64,000 nucleotides of DNA from an uncultured Rhodospira sp. (GTDB taxonomy: Bacteria; Pseudomonadota; Alphaproteobacteria; Rhodospirillales; Rhodospirillaceae), in the NCBI RefSeq assembly GCF_937138205.1, contig NZ_CAKZOT010000040.1, positions 1 to 64,000 on the forward strand, in the 5' to 3' direction. Shown here piece by piece: positions 9,807 through 19,453 of this stretch. The stretch's first letter is position 1. Each line of letters opens with the position of its first letter. The notes under the pieces were generated by a model. That model made no database searches and was not told the origin of the DNA. It was given only the letters and a program-made list of their open reading frames with translations. Both the position numbers and the translations under genes were made by a program.

Positions 9807-10131
9807 GGTCTGAGTCTCCTGGTCGGTCAGAGAGTGAGGATCGTTCGATGGCGCGATCCCGGTGGTCCGGTCTGCCGGCCGGGGCTCGGTCGCTGCGTCC
9901 GGCCCGGCCTGGGGGTGGCGAAGGCTGATCGCCACCGCCCACACCTCCAATCTGGCGCCGCGATGCGAATAAGTGAAATTCCAATGTGGCATTCTTTTCA
10001 TAGCCGCCAGGCATGATGCCCGTGCATGGGTGTCATGCGCTGGTGTGATGTCGGGTAGATTCGCAGGCCGATGAACGCGCACCGCGATCGCCCGGCCGCC
10101 AACGCGACCACCTGCCGCGCGGCGACCTTGC

Positions 10132-10614
10132 TCACGGCTTCGCGATCATCAGGTACAGGTTCACCGCCGCAAGCCCCGTGGCGACGATGCCGACCCACAG
10201 CCACCGCAGGGCCAGCCGGCGGTAAGCCGGCGGCACCTCGCCGTCCTGTTCGAACCGCAGGGCCATGCGCGCCTGCCGGATCTGGATCGGGATCAGCACG
10301 ACCAGCCACATCAGGCCGGCGACCACGAACAGCCCGATGCCCCACCACAGCCACGCCGCCCCGGCGGTCCACCATCCGCCCAGGATCATCAAGGCGATGC
10401 CGCTGACCAGCACAAGGACCACGCCGCCGAAGGTGAAGACCCAGTCGGTATAGGTGACCAGTCTCTGCGCGAAGGCGATGGTCGCGGGATGGTGGGTGCG
10501 GTCGGCGAAGACCTTCCAGACCGCCGTGACGGTCACGTTGCCAACGAACAGGACGACGCCGACGAGGTGAATCACAAGCCAGTGCGTATAATCAAACAGC
10601 AGGAAGGTGTCCAT
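10132..10614 (-). CDS. DUF2269-like integral membrane protein
   Basis: WLVIHLVGVVLFVGNVTVTAVWKVFADRT..., four hydrophobic segments. Confidence 0.7.
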   Translation of the reverse strand: MDTFLLFDYTHWLVIHLVGVVLFVGNVTVTAVWKVFADRTHHPATIAFAQRLVTYTDWVFTFGGVVLVLVSGIALMILGGWWTAGAAWLWWGIGLFVVAGLMWLVVLIPIQIRQARMALRFEQDGEVPPAYRRLALRWLWVGIVATGLAAVNLYLMIAKP

Positions 10615-10628
10615 GCGGGCTCCGGGGG

Positions 10629-11720
10629 TCAGGTCATGGCCGACGCCCGCGCATCCGAAGGACCCACATTGGGGCGCTCGACGGCCCGCAGGATCTCCGG
10701 CAAGCCGACCGATCCCATGACACCGCGCTCTTCCACATGCACCGGGCGGCGACCCGAGGGGTCGCTGTGGAAGAACGTCAAGGCCTCCTCAAGGGTTGCC
10801 TGGGCCGGGACAACCGGGCCGCACGCGCCGTTCGTCTCGGCGGACATCACCGCTTTCACCCGCAACACCCGCGCCCGGTTGATGTCCTTGACGAAGTCGG
10901 CGATGTAGGCGTCGGCGGGGTGCATGACGATCTCGGGCGTCGTGCCTTCCTGGATCACGGCGCCGTCGCGCAGGATGGCGATGCGGTCGCCGATGCGCAG
11001 GGCCTCGTCCAGGTCGTGGGTGATGAAGACGATGGTCTTCTTCAACTCCCCCTGGATGCGCAACAGCACGTCCTGCATGTCGGTGCGGATCAGCGGATCG
11101 AGCGCCGAAAACGCCTCATCCATCAGCAGAATGTCGCAGTCAGTGGCCAGCGCGCGGGCCAGGCCGACGCGTTGCTGCATCCCTCCGGACAGGGCGGCGG
11201 GATAGCGGTCCTCGAAGCCGCCGAGCCCGACGCGGTCGATCCACACGCGGGCGCGCTCCTCGGCCTGCGGTCGCGTCAGTCCCTGCACGCGCAGGCCGTA
11301 ACCGACGTTGCCCAGGACGGTGCGATGCGGGTGCAGGGCGAAGCGCTGGAACACCATGCTCGCCCGATGGCGGCGGAAGGCACGCAGGTCCGGCGGCGCC
11401 AGCGCCAGGACGTCATCGCCGTCGACGACGATGGAACCGGCCGTCGGCTCGATCAGCCGGTTCAGGTGGCGGATCAGGGTGGACTTGCCGGAGCCCGACA
11501 GGCCCATGACCACGTGCACGTCGCCCTCGCGCACGTTCATGGTGATGGCGTCCAGGCCGAGCACGTGGCCGTGCTGCTCCAGCAACTCGGTCTTGCCGAT
11601 GCCGTCGCGCACCAGCGGCAGCACCGAGGCCGGGGCGCGCCCGAAAATCTTGTACAGGTCACGGATGGCGATCTTGGCGCCGTTGGCGCCGTTGGCGCCA
11701 CCGGCCTCAGCGGGACTCAT
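10629..11720 (-). CDS. proV: Glycine betaine/proline ABC transporter ATP-binding protein (ProV-like)
   Basis: VVMGLSGSGKSTLIRHLNRLIEP, LSGGMQQRVGLARALATDCDILLMDEAFSALDP; start overlaps proW end. Confidence 0.92.
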   Translation of the reverse strand: MSPAEAGGANGANGAKIAIRDLYKIFGRAPASVLPLVRDGIGKTELLEQHGHVLGLDAITMNVREGDVHVVMGLSGSGKSTLIRHLNRLIEPTAGSIVVDGDDVLALAPPDLRAFRRHRASMVFQRFALHPHRTVLGNVGYGLRVQGLTRPQAEERARVWIDRVGLGGFEDRYPAALSGGMQQRVGLARALATDCDILLMDEAFSALDPLIRTDMQDVLLRIQGELKKTIVFITHDLDEALRIGDRIAILRDGAVIQEGTTPEIVMHPADAYIADFVKDINRARVLRVKAVMSAETNGACGPVVPAQATLEEALTFFHSDPSGRRPVHVEERGVMGSVGLPEILRAVERPNVGPSDARASAMT

Positions 11721-12600
11721 GGCGGTACCTCTGCATCCGGCGCCCGTAGGACTGGGTGACCCGATCAAAGATGATGGCCAACAGCACCACGGCGAGGCCG
11801 TTCAGCACGCCCATGGCGAAGTACTGGTTGGTCACGGCCCGCAGCACCGGCTGGCCCAACCCCTTCACTCCGATCATCGAGGCCACCACGACCATGGCCA
11901 GGGCCATCATGATCGTCTGGTTGATGCCGGCCATGATGTTGGGCAGCGCCAGCGGCACCTGCACGCCCCACAGGCGTTGCCACGGGCTGGCGCCGAAGGC
12001 ATCGGTGGCCTCCAGCACCTCCTTGTCGACCAGGCGAATGCCCAGGTCGGTCAGGCGGATCACCGGCGGGATGGCGTAGATCACCACCGCCAGCAGCCCC
12101 GGCACCTTGCCCAACCCCAGCAGCATCACCACCGGGATCAGGTAGACGAAGCTGGGCATGGTCTGCATGACGTCGAGCACCGGCACCACGCCGCTTTTCA
12201 GGCGGTCGGAACGCGACATCAGAATGCCGATGGGGATGCCGACGACGATGGCGATCAAGGTGCACACCGAGATCATGGCCATGGTGCGCATGGTGTCTTC
12301 CCACATGCCCATGACGCCGATGGCCATGAAGGACGCCACCACCAGCACCACCAGCGTCCAGCCGCGACTGGCCGTCCAGGCCAGCCCGGCGACAATGGCG
12401 ATCACCAGCCACCAGGGCGCGCCGAGCATCGCCTGCTCGAACCACACCATGAAGCGCAACAGCGGGGTAAAGGCGTCCTCGATGGCCGCGCCGTAGGTGC
12501 GGGTGAAGGCCAGATAGGCGTCGTCCACCGCGCGGTTGAAGGCACGCAGCGTCGCGTCATCCAGGGCCGGGAACTCGATCAGCCAGTTGGACTCGGCCAT
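11707..12600 (-). CDS. proW: Glycine betaine/proline ABC transporter permease (ProW-like)
   Basis: VLDVMQTMPSFVYLIPVVMLLGLGKVPG, ALPNIMAGINQTIMMALAMVVVASMIGVKGLG. Confidence 0.92.
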   Translation of the reverse strand: MAESNWLIEFPALDDATLRAFNRAVDDAYLAFTRTYGAAIEDAFTPLLRFMVWFEQAMLGAPWWLVIAIVAGLAWTASRGWTLVVLVVASFMAIGVMGMWEDTMRTMAMISVCTLIAIVVGIPIGILMSRSDRLKSGVVPVLDVMQTMPSFVYLIPVVMLLGLGKVPGLLAVVIYAIPPVIRLTDLGIRLVDKEVLEATDAFGASPWQRLWGVQVPLALPNIMAGINQTIMMALAMVVVASMIGVKGLGQPVLRAVTNQYFAMGVLNGLAVVLLAIIFDRVTQSYGRRMQRYRHESR

Positions 12601-12742
12601 GGGTGGGGTGCTCCGGGTGGGACCGGCGATTCAGCCCGTCAGGTGCGTTCGCGCGGCAGGCGCGGGCGCACCATCCGTGGGTTCCCGGTGCGTTGGCCGC
12701 CACATCGCCCCGCGACGCGACGGCCGAACGCATCCGACCGCG

Positions 12743-13747
12743 CTACAACGCCGCCTTGACCTTTTCGGCCACATCCGCCGGCACCCACCCGGTCCAAACG
12801 TCCGGGTATTCCTGCAGGAAGTGCACGGCCGCGCCCTCGGCGGTGGCCTGGGAGTCCTCCTGCCACGCCAGCACGGCGTTGATGACGTCGTTGGGCACCG
12901 TCACGCTTTCAACGAAGCCATAGGCCTCCGGCGCCGATTCGGCGAATCGGGTCGTGGCCACCGTCAGCACGTCGGACGAGGGGTACATGTTCGGCCGCGG
13001 ATCGGCGCAGTCCCGTTGCGTCACGCAATCCCAGGTCTCCGGGTCGTGCTCCATGCCGCCGATCATAACCATGTCGTACTTGCCGAGCACGGCCGTGGGC
13101 TCGAAGTAGTAGGCGAAGATGGGCTCGCGCCGCTCATAGGCCTTGGCGATGGCGCCGGCCAGGCCGGGGCCGGAGCCCGGATCGAACATGGTATAACCGG
13201 CCTCGTCCAGGCCGTAGGCCTCGAACAGGTTCTCGTTGACGATCTGGCACTGCCAGCCGGCCGGACAGGTGTAGAAGCGGCCCTTGCCCGGCTCCTCGGC
13301 GTCCGGGAACAGGTCGGGGTTGGCCTTGATGCCCTCGATCGTGGCCAGCTCGGGATGCTCCTCGACCATGTAGGACGGCACGAACCAGCCCTCCTGGCCG
13401 CCGTCCTCCAGGGTGTGGGTGGCGACCTTGATGCGCCCTTCGTCGACCGCCTTGGCGATCACCTCCTTGGCGGCGTTGGGCCAGATCTCGGGGGCCAGGT
13501 CGGGCTCGCCCTTCTCGGTCATGGAGGTGATGGTTGGCACGGTGTCGCCCGGCACCAGCTCGGCGTCGCAGCCGTATCCCTCGTTGAGGATGATCTTTTG
13601 CATGTGGGCCAGCATGGCCGCCGAGTTCCAGCTCATCTCGGCGATGGAGACGTCGCCGCAGTCGGCGGCCCGGGCGGTGGACGGCGCGGCCAGCATGGCC
13701 AGCGACGACGCCAGCGCCACGGCGGCGCCCGCGATTAGCGTTTTCAT
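12743..13747 (-). CDS. proX: Glycine betaine/proline ABC transporter substrate-binding protein (ProX-like)
   Basis: Signal peptide MKTLIAGAAVALASSLAMLAAPSTARA; CGDVSIAEMSWNSAAMLAHMQKIILNEGYGCDAELVPGDTVPT. Confidence 0.88.
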   Translation of the reverse strand: MKTLIAGAAVALASSLAMLAAPSTARAADCGDVSIAEMSWNSAAMLAHMQKIILNEGYGCDAELVPGDTVPTITSMTEKGEPDLAPEIWPNAAKEVIAKAVDEGRIKVATHTLEDGGQEGWFVPSYMVEEHPELATIEGIKANPDLFPDAEEPGKGRFYTCPAGWQCQIVNENLFEAYGLDEAGYTMFDPGSGPGLAGAIAKAYERREPIFAYYFEPTAVLGKYDMVMIGGMEHDPETWDCVTQRDCADPRPNMYPSSDVLTVATTRFAESAPEAYGFVESVTVPNDVINAVLAWQEDSQATAEGAAVHFLQEYPDVWTGWVPADVAEKVKAAL

Positions 13748-13933
13748 GATGTGAGGTTCCCTGTTCCGGTGACGCTTGGGGTTCGGTCGGATCGGATGGG
13801 GCGGGTCCCCGGGAAAGCACTGCGAGGCGCGTCGGTCGGCCGATGGCGATGTCGCGCCCCGTCCCGGCGTGTGTCTTCCAAACGTAGCGACCCGGGGCCG
13901 TGGGTGCAAACCCCGGGCGGGCTCCGGGGGCAT

Positions 13934-15085
13934 TTAACCGGCGCGAACCCAGCCGGCCAGTTCCTCCAGCGTCTCCGCGTCCAGCATCAGGGCCTCGACG
14001 TGGAGCGCGTCCTCCATCGAGATCGGGCGGCCGTCGACGATCAGGTCCTCGGCGAACGGCGCGGCGAGGCGCGGTCCCAGGTCGGCCACGTCGTCCGCCT
14101 GGGCCACGGGCACCAGGGCGACAAAGGTCTCGTCGCCCACCCAGGACAGAGTCCCCGCCTGCGGCAGCGCGGCGGCCAGCCGTTCGGTGGCGGCGGCGAA
14201 CAGGGTCTCGCCGCCCTCGGTGCCCAGGTGCTCGGCGATGCCGGCCAGCCCGTCCATGCGCACAAGCGCCAGCACGGCCGGCTGGGCGTTGGCGAGGGCA
14301 GTCCGGGCGGCCTCGACCAGGGCGGGCGCCGGCGTCAGATGGGCCAGGGCGGCGACGGGATCGGGACCGAACAGGCCCGGTGTGGCGGTATCCGGCTTCG
14401 GCGCCGGCGCGGTCTCTGGGTCCGGTGTGGGTGCGGGTGGCGGGGCAGGCGCGGACTCAGCGGCCGGCGTTGGCGTTGGCGCGGGCGGCGGGGGCGCGTC
14501 CTCCCTGGCCACCGGCTCGGCCGCCGGCTCGCGCACTGGCGCGCTCAACGCCACCAGCGCCGACGGGGCCAGCGCCGCCGCCAGCAGCGTCACCACCAGC
14601 GGCGACACCGCGCCCCCGCTCACCAGGACCGCCGCGCACAGGCCAAGGACACGGGCCGCCTGGGTGATGGCCGCCGACCCCTGCGGCGTCCGGTCCACCA
14701 GCAGCACCAGCGACTGCCCGCCCAGGATCACCAGTCCGAGCGGGTTCCAGACCATCAAGGGGAGCGTCACGCCGAGCAGGGCGCCCGCCGCCCCGAGTCG
14801 GGCCGCGCCGAGGCGCGCGGCAGCATAGCCTCCCACGGCGGCGACGCCGGCCAAGCCCGCCAGCGTGGCCAGCCCGCCCGGCGTCCAAAGCACCGCCGGC
14901 GGCGGCGAGAGCCACCCGCCCAGCGGCAGCGGCAGCATGGCGAGCAGACCGCCGGCACCCAACGCCCAGGCGTGCCCGGCCACGGCCACGCCGAGCAGGT
15001 CGGTCAGGCCGAGCAGCGCGAAGGCCGCGAGCGCGGACGCCGTGATCCCGGCCGCCATCCGCGCGGCGGAAGGGCCGTTGCTCAT
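13934..15085 (-). CDS. Multi-TM protein with Pro/Ala linker and degenerate GGDEF-like C-terminal domain
   Basis: Repeated hydrophobic N-terminal segments, APPPPAPTPTP linker, then AVLALVRMDGLAGIAEHLGTEGGETLFAAATERLAAAL...LSWVGDETFVALVP resembling a GGDEF fold with a lost GG(D/E)EF loop. Confidence 0.6.
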   Translation of the reverse strand: MSNGPSAARMAAGITASALAAFALLGLTDLLGVAVAGHAWALGAGGLLAMLPLPLGGWLSPPPAVLWTPGGLATLAGLAGVAAVGGYAAARLGAARLGAAGALLGVTLPLMVWNPLGLVILGGQSLVLLVDRTPQGSAAITQAARVLGLCAAVLVSGGAVSPLVVTLLAAALAPSALVALSAPVREPAAEPVAREDAPPPPAPTPTPAAESAPAPPPAPTPDPETAPAPKPDTATPGLFGPDPVAALAHLTPAPALVEAARTALANAQPAVLALVRMDGLAGIAEHLGTEGGETLFAAATERLAAALPQAGTLSWVGDETFVALVPVAQADDVADLGPRLAAPFAEDLIVDGRPISMEDALHVEALMLDAETLEELAGWVRAG

Positions 15086-15340
15086 GGGCGCCCCCGCCGG
15101 TTCGACGGGTTCGGGGTGGGCGAAACCTGTGAATCAGCCATGGCCATGCCACCTTTGCTCGGCATCGGACGGGGCCCCATCCTTACCCCATTCCACCGTT
15201 CGGGGGGAGCCCCGGCGCAAGGGGACGCAGTGACCACAGTCACTGCCGCGCTCGACGTTTTCCGTCAAACGTCTTGTTGAGAGATCGTTTGACGTGCCGA
15301 TGACGAGGCGCCGCAATCAGCCAGAGTCCGAGGGCGGGCG

Positions 15341-16492
15341 ATGACGCAACACGGGGACAACAGCGTGCCCAACAAGGGGGTCCCGCCGTCCGGGAGTCCG
15401 CGTTCCTGGCGCGACGTGGTCGAGCCCTTGGACGCCGGAAACCTGCTGGACCTGGCGCGCCAGCGGTCCCAGGAATCGCGGGAATCGCTGGCCTCCTTTA
15501 TGATCGAGTTGCTGGACGGTCAGTCCGGCGTGCTCTCGGACAGCGAACGCTCGCTGACGAGCGACATCCTGCGCACCATCATCTTCAAGGTGGAACGGTC
15601 GATCCGCGACCGTCTGGTCAGCGTGATCGCGGACATCGAGGGGTGTCCCTATGACCTGATCTGGTTCCTCGCCAACGAGCCGATCGAGATCGCCTATCCG
15701 ATCCTGTTGCGCAGCACGGTGTTGCGCGACGCCGACCTGATCGAACTGGTCCAGCGCAAGGCGATCGAACATCGGATGACGATCGCGGCGCGGCCCAACC
15801 TGTCGCCGGCCGTGTCCGACACGATTGCCCGCGTGGCCGAATCAGAGGTGATCGTCAGGCTGCTGCGCAACGAGACGGCGGCCCTTGGCGAGTCCACGCT
15901 GGCGTGCCTGGTCGAGCGGGCGCGAACGGACCAGGTCCTCCACGAGCCCTTGGTGAAACGCCCCGAAATGACGGCGGAGCTGGCGCAAAAGCTGGTCCAC
16001 TGGGTGTCCGACGCCTTGCGCGAGTACATCCTGTCGCACTGGACGATCCCCGCCGCGACCCTTGACGAGAGCCTGGAAACCGTTCTCGAGGATGCGGCAA
16101 TCCTTACGGACACGGACGAGATCGAGGCCCCGGTGGACCCCACGATTCAGACCGTGCCCGGCGATCCGGATCGCCTGAAACGCCTGATCATTTCAGCCAT
16201 GGGCGTGGGCGACCTGCGCTTGGTCGTCTCGCTGATCAGCGCCTCCCTCGGCGTGCGCAAGGCCCTGATCCGCCGCGTCCTGGCCGAACGCTCCAGCGAG
16301 TCGCTGGCTGTTGTGTGCCGAGCCTTGGGCATGACGTCACACGAGTTCCTCAGTTTCAGCGCCGCCGCGCGCCTGAAGGCGCACACGTCCGGCGGCGTCG
16401 ATGAGGACCCCGCGACCCTGGCAGCCGTCTACGACCGCATCAGCGCGGAAACAGCCCGGTCCGTGGTCGCCCACTGGTCTGCTCCACGGTGA
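15341..16492 (+). CDS. DUF2336 domain-containing protein
   Basis: VERSIRDRLVSVIADIEGCPYDLIWFLANEPIEIAYPILLRSTVLRDADLIELVQ...EHRMTIAARPNLSPAVSDTIA. Confidence 0.8.
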   Translation: MTQHGDNSVPNKGVPPSGSPRSWRDVVEPLDAGNLLDLARQRSQESRESLASFMIELLDGQSGVLSDSERSLTSDILRTIIFKVERSIRDRLVSVIADIEGCPYDLIWFLANEPIEIAYPILLRSTVLRDADLIELVQRKAIEHRMTIAARPNLSPAVSDTIARVAESEVIVRLLRNETAALGESTLACLVERARTDQVLHEPLVKRPEMTAELAQKLVHWVSDALREYILSHWTIPAATLDESLETVLEDAAILTDTDEIEAPVDPTIQTVPGDPDRLKRLIISAMGVGDLRLVVSLISASLGVRKALIRRVLAERSSESLAVVCRALGMTSHEFLSFSAAARLKAHTSGGVDEDPATLAAVYDRISAETARSVVAHWSAPR

Positions 16493-16625
16493 GGAGTCCG
16501 AGCGGCGGACGCCGGCCGGCCGACGACCGAACGGTCTTTATGCGTCGGCCGGGAACAGCCTTCCCATCCCGAGACGCGCCCCGCCTCGCCCCACCGTGTT
16601 GACCAATCTGAGTCACACGTTTTTG

Positions 16626-16739
16626 TCATTGCGAGGAGCGTAGCCCAAAAAACAAAACTGGGGCAATCCAGGGCGAATACATCATGACCAAGCCCTGGAT
16701 TGCTTCGCCGGCGTCCAAAGACGCCGGCTCGCAATGACG
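16626..16739. repeat. Palindromic repeat family 1, copy R2
   Basis: tcattgcgaggagcgtagccc...gcaatccagggcg...agccctggattgcttcgcc...ggctcgcaatgacg. Confidence 0.85.
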
Positions 16740-16742
16740 AGT

Positions 16743-16843
16743 CCGGCTTATTCACTTGGCTCCGGTAAACCCAACATGGTGCGCTGGACAGGTGTCCCAT
16801 CGTACCAGATCGCGCATCTACCGGAGCCAAGTGAATAAGCCTT
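16743..16843. mobile_element. 101-bp MITE-like element with 23-bp perfect inverted repeats and 8-bp direct repeat flanks
   Basis: GGCTTATTCACTTGGCTCCGGTA (16745-16767) and its exact reverse complement (16819-16841); flanked by TGACGAGT at 16735-16742 and 16844-16851. Confidence 0.8.
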
Positions 16844-16850
16844 TGACGAG

Positions 16851-16913
16851 TTTTGTGCGGGCCTCTGGCCCCAGGGGCCGTCTCAGCGATGGAACCCCCT
16901 TCACCCGATTCCC
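16851..16913 (+). repeat. Interspersed repeat family 2, copy 2
   Basis: TTTTGTGCGGGCCTCTGGCCCCAGGGGCCGTCTCAGCGATGGAACCCCCTTCACCCGATTCCC; matches the reverse complement of 3401-3469. Confidence 0.8.
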
Positions 16914-17105
16914 CTGACGCCTCACCCCACCGTCTTGACTCGGGGCGAGCAACACCGTACTCCGCTTCGCGGCGTCTGGACACCGGCGGGCGACACGGGC
17001 GCTCGGGGCCGCGCCTGCCACGGCACTGCGCACGCAGACGCGCCTATCTCATGCAAATCACCTCTCATGAAAATCACCGGGTCTTGTCAATAAAGGGATC
17101 GTGTC

Positions 17106-17576
17106 ATGGGGACCGAACTGGCCGGTTACGACCTGTTCACTGGATTTAACTGGTTCATCACGCAGGTCTTTCTGGGTCTTCTTCCGTGGCCGAATATATT
17201 TGCCTTTCTCATACCCATTGTCTTCATTCTCGTGCCCCTGTTTCCCCAATACCTGCTGTTCAACGTCGTCAAGATCCCCCACCTGCGCAACCGCGTCCGT
17301 CTGGCATTTCTGCCGGTGATCTGGTCTTCGGTGGCCCTGTACGGATACCTGTTCCGGGACAAGGGACCGGACCATAGCTCGGCGCCCATTCTGACCGATG
17401 TGCTGATCCTGCCGTTTATCGTCTTCGCGGTGCTGAGCATTTATCAGGTCGTCCACAATGAGCAGTGCCGCAAGTTTGTTGTCGTCTTTGTCGCCCTTAA
17501 TTTCTATTTCCTGTTGACCCTGAACAACCTGGCGTTCATGGCGATCACCGACCGATGGACCTTCGCCGACGTGTAA
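17106..17576 (+). CDS. Hypothetical membrane protein (156 aa)
   Basis: Four hydrophobic segments; MGTELAGYDLFTGFNWFITQVFLGLLPWPNIFAFLIPIVFILVPLFPQYLLF. Confidence 0.65.
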   Translation: MGTELAGYDLFTGFNWFITQVFLGLLPWPNIFAFLIPIVFILVPLFPQYLLFNVVKIPHLRNRVRLAFLPVIWSSVALYGYLFRDKGPDHSSAPILTDVLILPFIVFAVLSIYQVVHNEQCRKFVVVFVALNFYFLLTLNNLAFMAITDRWTFADV

Positions 17577-17664
17577 CGAGGATCCTCGCCCCCGATCGCC
17601 CCTTGCCATCCGGCGGGGGAGACGGTTCCCTGCGGTTGACCGGTCTGTTCTGTGAGACTCCCGC

Positions 17665-18699
17665 ATGACGCGTCGGTTTCCTTTTTCCCCGCGCGGCCTT
17701 CTGCTGGCCGGGTTCGGCGGCCTGGCCCTGGCCTTCGCGGCCGCCCTGATCGCGGTGACGCTGCCGGCCGGCGGCGCGCACCCCCAGGAGCCAAGGCTGG
17801 CGCGGGCCGCCGTGCTTGCGAACGGGCTCGACGGATGGGTGCGGGCACGCCTGGAGGCGCTGCAGGCGGTGGCGGAGACCACGCAGGCGACGGTCGCGGC
17901 CGGCCTCCTGACGCTGGACGATGCCCGGGAGGTGGATGCCTACGTGCGCGGCCTGATGGCCGGCGCGCCGGCCCTGGAAAGCCTGGCCCTGATCACGCCG
18001 GACGGCCGGGCGCGGCGGTACGGGCGGGACGGAGCGCCGGTCCGCGAGGACTGGGGCGAGCGGCCGGCCGTCTCCGCCATGGTCACGGACATGCTGGCGC
18101 GCCCGGCGGCGGGTGATCCGACCGTGGAGTGGGGCCACCCGGTGTGGCGGTCCCGGGCCGGGCACGCGGTGTTCAACATCCGCGCCACCCTGGTTCGAGA
18201 CGGCGCGCCGGTGGGGGTTCTCCTGGCCATGGTCGGCCTGGATCCGATCGCGCCGGCCGTGTCCCGCCACGCGGACGAGGACGGGGCCGACGCGGCACCG
18301 ACCCCGTATGTCCTGTATGGCGGCGAGCGTGTGCTTGCCCATCCCCGGCTCGACGGCGGTGGGACGGGCGACGGCGTGGCGAACAAGGTGGCGGTCGCCG
18401 CCCTGCCGGCCCTGTCGGACCTCAACGACCCCGCCCTGGCCGCCCTGTCCGAAGCCGGCCCCGCGCCGAATGGCGAACCCGTGCGGCACGTGCGTCTGCC
18501 GGAGGCCGGCGTGGTCCATGTGCTGCGGCGGGTGGACGGCGTCGCGCCGGAGCCGCTGCTGGTCGGCGCGCATGTCGCGGTGTCTTCCGCAGGGGTGTTC
18601 AGCCGGACGGCCCTGGCCATCGGCGCGGCGGTGGGTCTCGGGCTGTCGGTCGTCGTCCTGGTGGGTCTGGCCTGGCGGCGGGCGGCGCCGCCCGCCTAG
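17665..18699 (+). CDS. Putative Cache-like periplasmic sensor protein without an output domain
   Basis: N-terminal TM, extracytoplasmic domain of about 270 aa (ALESLALITPDGRARRYGRDGAPVREDW...HAVFNIRATLVRDGAPVGVLLAMVGLDPI), C-terminal TM, then only a few residues. Confidence 0.6.
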   Translation: MTRRFPFSPRGLLLAGFGGLALAFAAALIAVTLPAGGAHPQEPRLARAAVLANGLDGWVRARLEALQAVAETTQATVAAGLLTLDDAREVDAYVRGLMAGAPALESLALITPDGRARRYGRDGAPVREDWGERPAVSAMVTDMLARPAAGDPTVEWGHPVWRSRAGHAVFNIRATLVRDGAPVGVLLAMVGLDPIAPAVSRHADEDGADAAPTPYVLYGGERVLAHPRLDGGGTGDGVANKVAVAALPALSDLNDPALAALSEAGPAPNGEPVRHVRLPEAGVVHVLRRVDGVAPEPLLVGAHVAVSSAGVFSRTALAIGAAVGLGLSVVVLVGLAWRRAAPPA

Positions 18700-18789
18700 G
18701 GGCTTTCACGGGGCGGCCGGGGGCTCTACCATCGGCCGCGCGAGGGGGCGATCCCCCGTGTATCGGCGACAGCGGAGGGGACCGAACGC

Positions 18790-19443
18790 ATGGCCGCACG
18801 CATTATCACCGTGGCCCAGCAGAAGGGCGGCGCCGGCAAGACGACGCTGGTCGCGCAACTGGCCGTCACCTGGGCGCGGCGCGGCAACAGCGTGGCCCTG
18901 GTCGACATCGACCCGCAGCGCAGCCTGGCCAGCTGGCACGCCTTCCGGGCCGACCAGGTTCCGGACGGCGCGCCGCTGCATCTGTCGGACGTGGCCGGGT
19001 GGCGGCTGGGGACGGAGCTGGACCGCCTGCGCCACCACTATGACATCGTCGTTGTCGATACGCCGCCACACGCCGAGACCGAGGCCCGGGCCGCCGTGCG
19101 CGCCGGCGATATCCTGCTGCTGCCGATCCAGCCCAGCCCCATGGACCTGTGGGCCACCAAGCCCACCGTGGATATGGCGGACAAGGAAAAGACCGCCGCC
19201 CTGATCGTCATGAACCGGATGCCGCCGCGCGGCAAACTGCCGGAGGTGATGCTGGAGAAGCTGCTGGAGGAGGGGCTGCCCATCGCCCACACCAAGCTGG
19301 GCAACCGGGTCGCCTACGCCGCCAGCATGATGGAGGGCAAGGGGGTGGTCGAATACCAGCCCAGTTCGACCGCCGCACGGGAGATCGGCGCCCTGGCCAC
19401 CGAGGTCCTGGCGACCCTCAAGGGCCGGGCCAAGGCGCGGTAA
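18790..19443 (+). CDS. ParA/MinD-family ATPase (orphan)
   Basis: ITVAQQKGGAGKTTLVAQLAVTWARRG deviant Walker A, VALVDIDPQRSLASW, YDIVVVDTPPHAETEARAAVRAGDILLLPIQPSPMDLWA. Confidence 0.88.
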   Translation: MAARIITVAQQKGGAGKTTLVAQLAVTWARRGNSVALVDIDPQRSLASWHAFRADQVPDGAPLHLSDVAGWRLGTELDRLRHHYDIVVVDTPPHAETEARAAVRAGDILLLPIQPSPMDLWATKPTVDMADKEKTAALIVMNRMPPRGKLPEVMLEKLLEEGLPIAHTKLGNRVAYAASMMEGKGVVEYQPSSTAAREIGALATEVLATLKGRAKAR

Positions 19444-19453
19444 GACACGGCGC

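Noticed and set aside
11677-11700. Three tandem 9-nt repeats (gttggcgcc) near the proV start
   Set aside because: Very short low-complexity codon repeat (NGANGANGA) with no further support for a function.
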